A stretch of 64,000 nt of DNA, from assembly GCA_001970955.1 (NCBI GenBank), contig MPUH01000021.1:62001-126000 (forward strand), read 5' to 3'. Positions 22,442-35,275 of this stretch are shown here, in pieces; positions within the stretch are counted from its first letter, which is position 1, and each line of letters begins with the position of its first letter. A program made the position numbers and the translations under genes. The notes below the pieces were generated by a model that saw only the letters and a list, made by a program, of their open reading frames with translations, was not told the DNA's origin and did no database searches. The stretch comes from Stentor coeruleus. Lineage: Eukaryota; Ciliophora; Heterotrichea; Heterotrichida; Stentoridae.

Positions 22442-23257
22442 CTAATTATAACCTTCTATAATTGTTGAAGTTATAAAGATGCCGATAAGAGAAAATAATA
22501 TAATAACTATACTAAAAATATCTCTTAAGTACATCTTTTTAGAAGCTTCTGTATAATACTTTTCAAATTCATCAGTATACAACATAAATTTAAAAGGTTT
22601 TTTACATTCAAACATTGATCGGCACCTTACAACAAAAGCATTCAATGCTTCACCTGTAATTCCTAAAGCTGTAAAATAATCAGTAAATTCAAAAGTTGTA
22701 AAAGAATAATATTTATTAATTTTCCCACAAAATATGCCTTGATTTGGAATTTTAATCATATTTATAAATGGGTTTGGCACAACGATATTATTTAAATTCA
22801 TTTTATGCCTGGCTATAAGGCAGCAAATCAATCTTACAATTCCTAAAACAAACATTAAAAAGCACATAAATGGAACAAAACTGAGAAACAAGAATAATAT
22901 CAAAAGGCACCAATTAGGATGGAGCATGAGCCAAATAGCAGGAATTTTTATCATATACTTATTTTCTTGTCGGTTGATATCATTATTATATTGCTCAACA
23001 AAAAAATTGTAATGCTTAAATGGGCCTCTCCCAACAGTTACTTTTACTCCGATATCCTTAATCTCATACATAACATATTNGTAATGCTTAAATGGGCCTC
23101 TCCCAACAGTTACTTTTACTCCGATATCCTTAATCTCATACATAACATATTTTTCTTGAACTGCTAATGCAACACTTTGTATAGGAGCAGGTGCTACGAT
23201 TTTGTTTGTATTTGCTTGTACTACATGTATATATGTTGTGGTGGGAGCAATAGACAT
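22442..23257 (-). CDS. Small two-span membrane protein, family intact copy
   Basis: As written the frame has 271 residues with one X, but 23009-23079 and 23081-23151 are identical 71-base copies around a single N (23080). Removing one copy and the N (72 bases, 24 codons) restores a 247-residue protein, so the frame survives only because the overlap happens to be a multiple of three. Features: Thr/Ala-rich N-terminus, a conserved IKDIGVKVTVGRGPFKHYNFF segment, a long hydrophobic stretch (about residues 100-135), a soluble Cys/Lys/Phe-containing middle and a C-terminal hydrophobic segment ending TIIEGYN. Two broken relatives lie on either side. Family and function are unknown to me. Confidence 0.7.
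   Translation of the reverse strand: MSIAPTTTYIHVVQANTNKIVAPAPIQSVALAVQEKYVMYEIKDIGVKVTVGRGPFKHYXYVMYEIKDIGVKVTVGRGPFKHYNFFVEQYNNDINRQENKYMIKIPAIWLMLHPNWCLLILFLFLSFVPFMCFLMFVLGIVRLICCLIARHKMNLNNIVVPNPFINMIKIPNQGIFCGKINKYYSFTTFEFTDYFTALGITGEALNAFVVRCRSMFECKKPFKFMLYTDEFEKYYTEASKKMYLRDIFSIVIILFSLIGIFITSTIIEGYN
23009..23151. repeat. Contig-overlap duplicate around a single N (23080)
   Basis: A 71-base segment occurs twice without differences, separated by one N, inside the coding region of the small membrane protein. It has the same appearance as the other two single-N joins and is probably an assembly artefact. Confidence 0.85.
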
Positions 23258-23554
23258 TGTTATTAAGTTTAATTATTATGTACTTTTTTGTTTTAAAATT
23301 ATAGACATATTTTAAATTTAGTAAATAGTAAGACAAAAATTTTGCTTGATAGTTGTTTTAAAGAAATAGTGAATTCAGTGTTTAAAAATAAAAAATTATC
23401 AGAATAGATGATTAGTTATTATAAATTTCTAATATAAATCTGTAAAAATTTACAATTTAGAATTAGCTTAATATTTTAAGTATTTATTATTTATATCATA
23501 GATATAATATGCTTTTTTATAGTGTATTTGTATAAGAATACTAAATCTTGTTGG

Positions 23555-23675
23555 CTTGCAAAGTTTGATTTTTATTGTATCTTTCAGCAAAGAAGTTATA
23601 GTTTCTTAATGGGTCTGTTCGTCTGAAGTACTCTTGTTCAGTTTCTTTAATTTCGCAGTTTAACACATCAGATGA
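23555..23675 (-). pseudogene. Remnant of the small membrane-protein family
   Basis: The reverse strand reads CEIKETEQEYFRRTDP then LRNYNFFAERYNK, matching YEIKDIGVKVTV...GPFKHYNFFVEQYNN of the neighbouring intact gene. No start, membrane segment or C-terminus can be found on either side. A third member of the local family, almost erased. Confidence 0.6.
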
Positions 23676-24049
23676 TATAGCTTAGTTAATGAAAATAATA
23701 AAAATAATAACAATATAAATATATTATTAATATACTTATAAAGAAAGTTTTAATAACAAATTGTATTTATACGCTTGTAATTTATTAGATTGCATAGTAA
23801 ATATTCTATAAATACTTCATCATTTTGTATAAGAATTGAATAATAACTTGTTAAAAAAATGAATTTGTCTTTATGAATATCTTTAAAAAGTTATACACGA
23901 TTGTAAGTATTAACTTAGTATATTTTATAATATTATTTTTAATTATGATTTAGAGTGAGTATTTTTATCTTAAAATACATATTTACTTAGGAATATTTAT
24001 CATTACTTAAATACTCCAAAAACCAATCATAGTTTATATTAATTATAAC
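23676..24049. other. Intergenic region
   Basis: Nothing recognisable; very AT-rich sequence between the family remnant and the 3' end of the RNA-binding protein gene. Confidence 0.35.
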
Positions 24050-26353
24050 TTACTTGTATACTGCTTGTTGTTCTTGCATAAACAATTTGATTTCTTCAAA
24101 CAACTCCCTTAAATCAATCCCCAAATCCATCAGTCTACGAAATCCATCCTGATCTTCTTCATCAATTTCAATCTCCTCATTCCCAGAAGCAATCTCATTC
24201 CCATATTTCTTATACAACATTTTCAATTCTTCAACATCAATATCATACTTAGGCTTGCACACAACATAAACAATAGTTTCCCCAGCTTCATTTTTCGAAT
24301 ATTCCGCTTCCATTCCTTGAATTTGATTCAGTTTCTTCACATATTCTCCAACATCTTCCCCATCATATTTAAATTTCTTAGTTTTGACAAGATAATTTTC
24401 TGGTATCAAAACCTCATTTGTATTTTTCCCAGTACCAAAACTTTCTCTATTTCCCATTTCTTTTTCATTATAATTTTCAATATCCTTACCTTGTTGATCT
24501 TCATCTTCATCAGAAAACATATTAAAATTCTTTTTTTCATTCAGAATTTTTATTTCTTCGTTTTTATCAATAAGATCATCAGGGCTAAAACTTTTAATAT
24601 CCCTAATTTTAAATCGTAAAGCATGCATATGATTTTTTTTTATATCTTTATTAAAATCTTCATAAGGGGTTTTGAAATAATCAAATTCAGGGATATATGC
24701 AAATCTTATATGAGGAAAATCAATATGTTTTTCTTTAATCAAAATCATTGGATTATCTAATACAGTTTGTGGTATTTGGCTTTTAAACAATTGTCCATAA
24801 CTTACAAGTTTTTGTTTTGCTTGAATTTTATCTTTATTTGATGACCAGACATGTACTGAAGGTAAGTCTCTTGGGTGTTCAACTTCAGGTATACTAATCA
24901 TATCATTTGTATCATCATTTATTATATGCCTTTCCCTTAAACTTATCATATAATTTTTCATCATTTGTTTTTTGAAAAACATCTTTTTATTATAAACTCT
25001 TCCAGTACCAGGAGGATTTATTTCTATTTTTTCAATATCAAAGTTATAATCGTCATCAGAATCAGAACCTTTAACCCTATCAATAAAAACCAAACTATTT
25101 TCTTCATCTTCAGAACTTTTATAACTTATTTCTTTTATTATATTTTCCCCTTCAATTTCAATATTATCATTTTTATCATCAGTATTTAATTCAAAACCTA
25201 TACTTTCATCTCTTTGTCTTATATAATTTTTTATTATAACATCAAATATTTTCTTATGATATTTCATTTTCTTATCAACATCAGTTATTCCTTCAACTAA
25301 TGATTTGACCTTATAATTTTCTCTTAATTTTGCTTCAGCTAATAAACTTGTTGTATACAAATAATCAGGTATATTCCTATCAAAAAAACTAGAAATACCT
25401 TTTATTTCATCTTTTAATATTTCTGATAAAATTATACTTCGTTCAGCTTGTTTTCTAGTAGCATAAGTTATTTTCGCATATCCTTTTATATAAAAAAACT
25501 CATTTATTGAATCATTAAAATCTTCTTCTATCATATTCTTTAGTTTTATAATCTCTGTTTTTGTCTTTGTCTTTGAAAAAGTTATATTGATTTTTTCTTC
25601 CTTATCACTTGGAGCAAGGCCTGTAAGATCTTTGAATTTACAGATTTTTTTATATAATATTACGAGTTCTTTTATGATTTGTATAGGATTTTCATGTTTA
25701 GTTTGTAATAATAAGTCTAAGCATTCGAATTCAGTTATCACATGTTTTCTGAAATCTATAAACAAATTCAATTGACGATTACCTGTTGGGAGTATAATAG
25801 ACATATCAATAGACTCTTGATCTATGATTTTTTTAAGGATATTTTCTCCATCTGGGAATTGTAAAGGAAAATCATAATCAAAGGGTAATTCTAAGTTCAT
25901 GATGCTCCCGACTGTACTGAAAATTGAATAAATTTTATCTTTATTCCAAGTTAAAGGGATGTTTGTGATGAGGATTTTTCTTGAATCATGACCAGATTCT
26001 AAAGGTGAGTTTTGTGAGATGAACTCATTTAAAGACTGTTTGGGAATTACTTTGAGATGAACTTTTTTACCTTGTATTTGTATTTCACTTTTAGACAATG
26101 CTTGCTTTAACTCGTTTTCGCTTGGGAAACTGAGGGTAGCTAGAGCAGGACGACCTAGGATATCAGTTTTTACATCAGCTTGTCCTGAAGAAAATATCGT
26201 AGACAGCTTGATTATGAGCTTTTGAGGTAAAATGTTTTTGGGTAAAGAACTTAAAACAATGCTGTTATCATTCGAGATTTGCATAACTTCATTGTTTGAA
26301 GATAAACATCGAGATATCATACTTTTTGATACCTTCTCAAATAATTTAAGCAT
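24050..26353 (-). CDS. Putative mitochondrial RRM RNA-binding protein
   Basis: A 767-residue protein. Residues 1-20 (LKLFEKVSKSMISRCLSS) are basic and amphipathic, as in a mitochondrial presequence. A first RRM-like unit lies at about 35-105. A clearer one starts at about 125 with an RNP2-like ILITNIP, and an RNP1-like KGYAKITYAT follows near residue 295. The middle is strongly acidic (SEDEEN, SDSDDDYNFD). The C-terminal 300 residues are hydrophilic, with a final helical acidic region. Size and charge suggest a ciliate-specific mitoribosome or RNA-processing factor; this is inference. Codon use and flanking skew are normal for the window. Confidence 0.6.
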   Translation of the reverse strand: MLKLFEKVSKSMISRCLSSNNEVMQISNDNSIVLSSLPKNILPQKLIIKLSTIFSSGQADVKTDILGRPALATLSFPSENELKQALSKSEIQIQGKKVHLKVIPKQSLNEFISQNSPLESGHDSRKILITNIPLTWNKDKIYSIFSTVGSIMNLELPFDYDFPLQFPDGENILKKIIDQESIDMSIILPTGNRQLNLFIDFRKHVITEFECLDLLLQTKHENPIQIIKELVILYKKICKFKDLTGLAPSDKEEKINITFSKTKTKTEIIKLKNMIEEDFNDSINEFFYIKGYAKITYATRKQAERSIILSEILKDEIKGISSFFDRNIPDYLYTTSLLAEAKLRENYKVKSLVEGITDVDKKMKYHKKIFDVIIKNYIRQRDESIGFELNTDDKNDNIEIEGENIIKEISYKSSEDEENSLVFIDRVKGSDSDDDYNFDIEKIEINPPGTGRVYNKKMFFKKQMMKNYMISLRERHIINDDTNDMISIPEVEHPRDLPSVHVWSSNKDKIQAKQKLVSYGQLFKSQIPQTVLDNPMILIKEKHIDFPHIRFAYIPEFDYFKTPYEDFNKDIKKNHMHALRFKIRDIKSFSPDDLIDKNEEIKILNEKKNFNMFSDEDEDQQGKDIENYNEKEMGNRESFGTGKNTNEVLIPENYLVKTKKFKYDGEDVGEYVKKLNQIQGMEAEYSKNEAGETIVYVVCKPKYDIDVEELKMLYKKYGNEIASGNEEIEIDEEDQDGFRRLMDLGIDLRELFEEIKLFMQEQQAVYK

Positions 26354-26387
26354 AAATTTATTAGCATAGCTAGTCTTTACAATTTAC

Positions 26388-26738
26388 TTATTTTGTATGC
26401 TTTTTCTTTTTCCTTTTACTTTTTGAATTTTTCTTCTTTGGCTTAGCATTGCCATCATACAAGACTATCTTATGCTCTGAGCCATCCATTGAAAGAATAA
26501 TCGTTGGCCGTTTTGGTCGTCCTAATCTTAGATGAGTATTATCTTTAATCTCTGTCACATCGTTTTCAGGTAAATTTTCTTTATCTGGCTCTTCAAAAGA
26601 CAAACAGTTCTTTATGTTGTCTGTACTATTTTCAATTTTATCTATTATGTCGATTTCTTTTATAGTCCTATCTTTCATTTCTTTTTCTGATTCATCACGA
26701 CAACAATACAGGAAATATCCAACAAATCGTCTTAACAT
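26388..26738 (-). CDS. Small basic-tailed protein, unknown
   Basis: A 116-residue protein, acidic in the middle, with a conserved-looking motif LRLGRPKRPTIILSMDGSEHKIVLYDG followed by a Lys/Arg-rich tail (KKKNSKSKRKKKKH) that would work as a nuclear localisation or nucleic-acid-binding tail. The N-terminus (LRRFVGYFLYCC) is basic and hydrophobic. It is 34 bases downstream-flanked by the start of the RRM protein and transcribed in the same direction. No family recognised. Confidence 0.55.
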   Translation of the reverse strand: MLRRFVGYFLYCCRDESEKEMKDRTIKEIDIIDKIENSTDNIKNCLSFEEPDKENLPENDVTEIKDNTHLRLGRPKRPTIILSMDGSEHKIVLYDGNAKPKKKNSKSKRKKKKHTK

Positions 26739-27001
26739 CTTGCAGGTTGATTTTTATATATCTTTCTAATGTGAAATTTAAATAATGTGTGCTGCTATAT
26801 GAAGTGGTAGACTAAATTATGTTATCTATTATATAAAAGTGTAAAATTTGTTGAAATAAAGTTATACAAAAGTTTTCATAAGTAATTTTTTTCATCTCAG
26901 TTTTTATTATATCTTTTTTTTTAGTAGCATATTACATATCAGTCTTTAAAATTATACAATCATCTATCTAACCCTTACTACAGACCCATACTTATAATTT
27001 A
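26739..27001. other. Short divergent promoter region
   Basis: 263 bases between the leftward basic-tailed gene and the rightward deubiquitinase gene. G is more frequent on the left and C on the right, the usual pattern for a divergent promoter here. No motif stands out. Confidence 0.35.
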
Positions 27002-30000
27002 ATGGCTAGTGATTTATCAACTGAGCTAAAAGCTGTATGTACAAAGTTAGTCGGGTACAACAGCGATGCAGAACCAATTGAAGAACTTCAAGATCTTCTC
27101 TCTCTTATCAAAGGTCTTGAAAACCCAGATTCCGAAGACAACAGGACAATTCTCTTAAACTCCTTATCCTCAATAGCGAATTTCCTTCTTAACAACAAAA
27201 AGTATGTATCAACTCAAGCTATGTCTCTAGCAGCTGATATAATCGAGCAAATAATTTCCCTTTTCCCAAGCCTTTATCAATCATCAAAGTATCTCGAAGC
27301 TTTTAGAGTCTGTTCAGACCCGACATGGTTTTTATATGAAAATTTGTATCAAGATCCAAGAGGGGGGTCTTGGGGAGTGCCACCAGAAGATTTCCCTGAT
27401 ACTTTAACAGAATGGAGAAAAGGTTTAATTGAAGATAGTCAATTAGATGTAGTTAAAATTGACACCCAGCATGAAAAAAAAGTATGGGCTAAAGGACGTA
27501 TAACACGTGTTTTAGGGAATAACGAGTTTCTGATTGTGTTTGAAAATGAAAGCCCTGAGGTATCAAGAACGCTTACGAGAGATTCTCATGAAATTGCCCC
27601 TTATGATACAAAGTCTAAAGGAGATGATTGGAGGAGGGAATTAAAAAAAGGATCTTTGGTTGATGTTTGCGATACTGTTGGAATTTGGTATCATTCAACT
27701 ATTCAAGATACAAGGATGAGTGTTTTTCAGGGTGTTACAACATTTGAAGTCCAAGTTGGGTATAGAGTTTATGAACCAACTGGAGAAAAAAGTGATAATT
27801 ATGGCAATTTTAGAGGCTGGAGTGCTAAGTTTGATGAATGGGTTTCGGCATGGTCACCTAGGATTATGGATTATAATAGTTGTGCAAGGAAGACTATGAT
27901 TAGTCAAGATAAACATAATGAAGAAAAGATTATTGATGATAGTAATGATTGCTTGGAAACAGAACCTTGGGCGTATTTTGTCACGAGAACGAAAAAATGT
28001 GAGAGTGTTTTGCTGGTTAGAATGCTTAATAGGGTGAAGAAAGGAGGGGTTTTTGATGCATTTTTGGAGGTGATAAAGAAAAATGAGCCATGGCCTTCAT
28101 TTGATTTGATTTTCTCTATTGTGCACTTTGTTGGTAAGGCCGCACCGATGTTTCATAGGAAGTTCGCTAGAGAATATATCCCAGAATTCAATTCTCTTGT
28201 AATACAGAAACTTATAGACTCACCCCAAGTAAACTACCGCGACTTCAACAAAGAAAAGCTGGATATCGTGATTTTCAACCTAGAAACCCTTTTCAAACGT
28301 GTATATTCAATTGAAGACAAAAATGAAAAACTCGAACAATTCGCCCTAGAAATTTCTTTAAAAAGCTTCCAAACTCCATATCTTGAAAGAAAAATCCAAG
28401 GTCTTCGAGGTATATCCGACGCAATTTCCCGAGCTAAATTCGCTAAAGAATCTACAATGCAAACCCAAGAATTAACTCAATGGATAAAAGATCATGATAT
28501 AATCAGTGAAGTATTTGGACCAAAAGGTCATTATCAACTAGTCCAAAGGTGTGGAGAAATCGTCACTTTATTATCAAATTCAGGAGAATTAACCCGAAAA
28601 CACTTAGAATTTATATGGGGAAGTGCACAGAAACAAGATGAAGATATGCGTCAAAGTGTATACAAAATGCTTGGTGAAGTTAATTGTAGTATAAAACCAG
28701 AACATTTAGAAATGATAGTTGAATTTATAGAACAAATCCCCCCAAATAAAATTTTAAGAGATGATATATTATTAGTACAAGAAATAACAAAATATGCTGT
28801 TCGGGCTGAAGCTGCAGCTAAAAGAGCATGTAACTTTTTATGGCATTCTATAATAGATAACGCTGGTTATTCGAATACAATTATTGATTTAGCTTTAGAA
28901 ACTTATATAGGATTAATGAAAGGTTGGGAACTCAAAAAGAACAGAATGGCTGTTATGATTGACTGTCTTCAAAAAATCAAAGAAAATAAGTCTGTCACTT
29001 TAGCTATACAAATAATCAAAAATCTACTTAATAGTTTTCCCCCAACAACAAATCAAAATGACCCAATAAGTAAATCAGAAGCTATAGGGGTACTTGTAAA
29101 CCAACATAATTTTCTTGATGCTTTTTTTGAAAACTTAGTGTATTTTAAAAACATTGCCTTAGATTTTGCTGATAATAAACAAGAAGATATAACGAATCTT
29201 ATAGTTATTGATAGGGTAAAATATAAAGAGGAAATTGAAGAAAGGCTTTCTTTACTTCAAACCCTAGTAGGTGGGACTTATAATATAACTTTAAGCAGAA
29301 CTCAAATGGACACTTTATGGGAAACATTTTTAAAAAAATCCTTATGTTCTGCTGAAAGGGAATATTATCTAAAATGGCTTGCTGATGCTACAGAAAGCCA
29401 AAGCCAAGGGAAAAAGGTTTTTGACGATTCAGACATTTATAGTTTTTTTATAGAAAAAGTAGCGAATATTGATGATTATTATAAAGATATGCAGCTTGAA
29501 GGTTTTGGGGTATTTAAAAGTTATTTTTTATTAGTAAATGTAAGTATGAAGAAAATGCAACAAAATGTGAAACAAAGTTACTTTATGGGGTCTTCATTTT
29601 ATCAAACTGAGTCTTTTCCTAAAGAGTTTGAGTATCAGATACTTGTAGCTCCATTAGAGTTGGAAGGGATAAAATGTTTGAGAAAAATTATGGTTGAAGT
29701 AGATAGTGAGATTGTGTTGGGTCATGCTTTAGAATTGTTTTATGAGCTTTATGATAATGTGAATTATGTTTATGTAGATGAAAATGAGGTTCAGATTAGA
29801 CAAGAGTTTATTGAATATTGCCTTGGGTTTATTGAGAATGGAGATTTAGCTGTGAAAAAAAGGGCGATGATTGTATTGAGAGGGTTTATGGAAGAGTGTG
29901 AAAAAAGGGGCACTGGAGGACTGCAGCCACATAATTCTATGCTAAAAGGTGACCTTCACACACTAACTTTTATCAACCACATATCTTTTTACCCATACCC

Positions 30001-33000
30001 CGCCGATATGCCTAAGAAAATCGAATTAAAAGTTTACAGCAATACAACTATATGGGAATTGCGATGTATGTTAGGTAAACAAGTTAAATGCTTAAACGAC
30101 CAATTTAGAATTTTAAGAAGTTTTTCTAATAAAGAAATAAAAGATAACGAAAACGGGAAAACCCTAAGCAACTTAAGAATAAGACTTAATGAAAACTTTA
30201 CACTATACAGAAAGAATTCTAAAGTTCCTAGAGTATCATTGATTACTGAAAATGGTTGTCTTAATCCTTCAGTTGAAAAAATAATTACTTCATGGTTTTA
30301 TAAATATGCTGATAAAGGTGATAAAATGACACATACTGGTTGTGCTGCTTTTACCTCATCTTGTACTGGAGATACTTGTCAAGCTACAGACAAAAGTATT
30401 CAAGATCTTTTCAATACCTACGATGATGATCGAGATGGTCTTTTAACCCTAGAAAACTTCTTATCTTTTTATGAGAAATCCTGTATAAGCAAACCTATCA
30501 CAGTCTGGTCTAATCTTAATTCCCACCATTATCGTGGAGACTTAAGAAAATATGATGATGGAGAAGAACCTGTTGAAGTTGAAACCTTACCAGGCTATAT
30601 CATAATGCAAAAACAAGAAAATTACGACTTACTTTTCACATCTTTAAACATAAAAGAACTTGCTAATGACGCTTGGGACCTTTTAGTAAAACTTCCAACA
30701 AACCCATATGTGAAATCCCAAATCAAAGATATAACAGGAGATTTCGACTGGAGTCGTTTTCTTGATCTATCTTCCTTCTACAAACTTCTTTACAACCTTC
30801 AAATAATCGAGTTTTTCATGCAAGAAGTCCAAGTTGATAACTACGAAGAACAAAAAGCTTGGAAAATAAAATTTATAACTTCTCAAGGCTTTAAAACTTT
30901 ATTAAACATCCTTTTAAATTTCCAAAAAACCGAAGGGGTCTTTGAGAAAAAATGTTTAGCTTTCGTTTTAAACCTAGTCTCAGTTTTTGTCCTTGCTGGT
31001 TTTGCATCAATGAGTCCTGAATTATATGCAGTAGTTGAACTTGTAAGGAAACAAAGCGTTGAAGAAGTTATAACTATATCAGAAAGTAAAGAAAAAGAAG
31101 AGCAAGATAAGGATTTTAGGATATTAAACGACTTAAGAGATGAAATTATCAAGTTTAACTTAGAAAATGAACTTATATCAACAGTAGATTTTACAACATT
31201 GATAACAAAACTTATGGAAATTATGGCAGAAATACTTAATACTAATGAAAATGAAGTTGAAGATAAACATATTGTTGAATCAGCACTTGAACTATGGGTA
31301 AGTTGTTTATTTCATAATAACAATTTGATTGAATCAGTTTATAATTTTAATAGCGGTATGGATATTGAAGAGTTTACATGTACAGCTTTGACACATGGGA
31401 AATTATATCATGTAAGAAGTCATTTTTGTAAATCTTTAGCTAGTGTATGTGAAAAAGTAGTATATGAAAACAAAATGCCTATTCCTTTCTTTTTAAGTAT
31501 GCTTATGAAACATGTACCTAAAGGGATGATTGTTAGTGATAAAGATTATTCACAGTTCTTTGAAATAATTTGTAAACTTTTAGAATTAGATATGTATCAA
31601 CCTTCACAAGATTATGATAAACTTATAGATGAAATTATGAAAGGGATTATTGAACATCCTTTTGTAGAAAAAAGGACTAGTTATTTAAGTGATAAGGTAC
31701 TTGTTGGTTTACTAAATATGGCTGAGATTATATTTAGAAATAACTCAGTATTCAAAGATAAAGCATATAATACAGGTTTTACTCAAGAACTATTTCTTCA
31801 TGTTTTATTCCCACCAAAAATGGACTTTTCAGATAAAGAGTATAGTTTAGAATATGTTCAAGAAACATCAAATATGCTCCCACCAAAAGCTAAATGTAGA
31901 GATTCACGTGTGGCCTGCTACCGACTAGTCTCATCTTTAATGAACGGGAACATTCAAAACCTTGAAGCTATAATCGATCTTATAAATGAACTTAAAGACG
32001 AAATCACCCCAGTAAAATCATGGAATTATTCTCCACTTAGTGATTCAAGGCAAAATTATTCAGGAATTTATAACTTAGGATGTATTTGCTATATGAATTC
32101 TATGATTCAACAGTTTTTCTTTATCCCACAATTTAGATACTCGATACTTGATGCTGATGATAAACTCCCACCTAATCTTGGACCTAATGATATTGATGAT
32201 AATCTTTTACATCAGCTACAAAAAATGTATGGATTTTTAGAATTAACTGAAAGACAAGCTTATAACCCAAGTAGTTTTTGTTATGCTTTTAAAGACTTTT
32301 CTGGTATGCCGACAAATATATCTTTACAACAAGATGCTCAAGAGTTTTTGAATATGATTTTTGATAGAATTGAAACATCTTTGAAAGATACGAACTACAA
32401 GCATTTGATTCAAGGGATTTTCGGGGGGAAAACAATAAGCCAATGTATTTGCAAAGTATGTGGTACGGTTAAAGAGAACCTTGAGGACTTTAATAATTTG
32501 TCTTTAGATGTGAAACACTCAAAAACCTTAGCTGAATCTTTACAAAGGTTTATAAGCGGAGATACTATAAGTGATTATAATTGTGAAAAATGTAATAAAC
32601 GTGTTGATATAACAAAACGTAATCTAATTGACAGTGTTCCTAATATCCTTATAATTCACTTACAACGTATTGTATTTAATTTCGACACTTTTGCTAATGA
32701 AAAAATTAACACCCGACTTGAATTTCCTAATGAAATAGACTTATATCCATATACAAAATCAGGAATATTAAATCCAGATATAATAAGCGATGATTATAAA
32801 TATGAATTAACAGGTATTGTTGTACATAAAGGAACAGCTGAAGTTGGTCATTATTATTCTTTTATTAAAACTGAGCCAAATAAATGGTTTGAGTTTAATG
32901 ATTCTGCAGTTAAAAGTTTTAAGTAAGAAATATTTAGTCCTACAAGAATTGAAGCAGAATGCTTTGGTGGAGTTAGTGATGATGAGTCTAATTGGATGAA

Positions 33001-35275
33001 AAGTTATAAAGACAATTCTCGTAATGCTTATATGCTGGTATATGAGAAAAAATTAAAACATGATTTGAAATTACAAGTTCTAGAAGGTGATAGTACCACC
33101 TCTCCTAGAACAATAACAAGGGACTTTAATTCTTATAATCGTACAATACCCGCATCTGTTTATCAGGCTGTGCTTGCAGATAATGATAAGTATTTGTTAC
33201 AGAAGAATATATATAATATGGATTTCTTTTCATTTATATTAGATACTATAAATGCTTCACTTGAAGCTAAAGTTGATATATCGATGACTGTGTTACAAAT
33301 TGTTTTTGAGGTTCTTTGTAGATCTTTTCATAATAAAATTTTACCTGATGTTTTGAGTGCATTGAAAAAAGTGTTTAATATGTTCCCTGATAATTTTGAG
33401 AAATTCATTAGAAACCATTTAGAAGATAGTCTGTCAAACGTCCTGATGTTGTTGCTTGTTTGTACGGAAAAAATTACAAGGGATGCGATGGCTGATTTTT
33501 TCACATATTGTTTGATTAAGCAGTCTGAAGTTGATTTTGGAGAAAATAGCGATGTTAAGTTGTTTATTATGAATTTACTTGCTGTAATCCCTCAGGATTT
33601 ATCAAAACACTGGACAAGATTCGAACAGTTTTGGCAGATTTTCAGAGATTTTGCCAAAAGTGGTGAAGCTCAGGCGGTATTTTTATTGAACTCAGGGATA
33701 ATTGCAACGTTTATCGATTTTTATCTAGCTGAAAAATCCCCATTATTGAGACCAGGTGAAAAAAGAAACACAATCGGGAATAAAATGTGGACCCCTTGCT
33801 TCGACCCATTATTACAAACTATTGCTGCTGTAAACCCTTATATCACAAATGGTAATACAATTAAATCTTATGATCTCACAGAAGAAGATCGTAAATGTCT
33901 ATTCGACCCTTCTTTTTATGAAAAAACCTTATCCAACTCTTATGATAGTAAAAGTTTAGGGTTAATAATCCAGCATTGGTGTAAAGACGATTACAACAAC
34001 TCAGAAAAATTCGGTAAAATGCTCCTAAAATCTTTAAACGACCGCGATCTCACTGATATCCAAGGTCTTTTTGAAGTAATTTCAATGTTTTTAACAATAG
34101 ATGACTCTTATTCAACTCATCGTATTGAATGGATGCTTGGATTCCCAGTAATCTCGAAACTCCAGTTATCAGACATAAGTTATCCTTTTTTCGCAAGTGC
34201 CTCAATAACTTATATAGACGAAGAAATTTTCACATTTTTAAGCACATTAGAACTCTTCAATGGATGGAATTCAAATGATAGTATTTTAACACTTATATGG
34301 AAATACCATAAGCATTGGGAAACTTTTTGCCTTGTATACGTAAAATATTTATTAAGAATATTCAATTTAAATAGTATTTTAGCATCATATGCTCAAAACT
34401 TACCCCCTCCAACTTATCAATATTCATCATTACTCAATTGGATTGAAGATTTTGTTCATAAAGCTAAAGAAAATACTTATTCTAGTACGAAAGATGATAA
34501 TGCTGATGAAGTTTTAAAAAATCTGATAAAGCTTAAGGAAGTTTATATGTTAAAAGAACAGACTAGTTATGTTATAGGTAAAACTGTTGATAAAAGAGTT
34601 GTTGAAGAAAAAGATACAAATGATGTGGTTTTGAAAATTGTGGAATATAAGACTGAATGGTTTATAAGTCAACCTGATAGGAATATAAATAAAGCTATAC
34701 CTAATAAAATCCTTAAATCTAATCAAATACAAGGATATAGTGTTGAAATCCCATATAAGACTATAAATTATCCTGAAACTAGTGAGACTGAAAATGATAC
34801 TATTGCTAGTAATGAAGATTTTATAACAAATGAAACTTTAAATGTACCTTTAGAATTTACCCAGATGAAATTTGAAGCTTTTAATAAAACTTCTATGACA
34901 ATGAGATTGAAACTTATGTTTAATAGGATTAATGGTTTGAATTATTATTGTCCTGCTAGTAGTATTAATATTGAAATTATGCCACAAAGTAGTAAAGATA
35001 TAATTGTTTTGAGTAAAATTGTTCCTGAAGAAAACTGGGGTGAAATTAATTATAAGTTTGAAGTTTGTAATAGTGACTTTGACAGGATTAATGATGATGT
35101 TTATTGTGATAATGGATTACAACATTATAGTGATGATATTGCGGTTAATGTTAGTGATGATGATATTAGGAATCCAGGAGGGCAGGTTTCTTGTCCAAAG
35201 TGCACAAGTTTGAATGACTTATCAGCAGTGAAATGCGAGATTTGTGAGTTTATACTTGTCAAAAATGATTCTTAG
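27002..35275 (+). CDS. Giant USP-family deubiquitinase (USP9X/USP34-like)
   Basis: A protein of 2752 residues after removing one 15-nt intron, 32923-32937 (GTAAGAAATATTTAG). The catalytic domain begins near residue 1690 with YNLGCICYMNSMIQQ, where the Cys before YMN is the nucleophile; two Cys pairs (CKVC, CEKC) form the usual zinc knuckle; the His box is GHYYSF (near 1950); and the intron lies just before RNAYMLVYEKK, the canonical USP end. Before it come a tudor/chromo-like segment (WAKGRITRVLG), a long helical-repeat region, a ubiquitin-like segment (KIELKVYS), and an EF-hand-like loop DDDRDGLLTLENF (near 1140). A RanBP2-type finger (CPKC...CEIC) closes the protein. It probably removes ubiquitin from many substrates; the extra EF-hand suggests calcium input. 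Confidence 0.93.
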
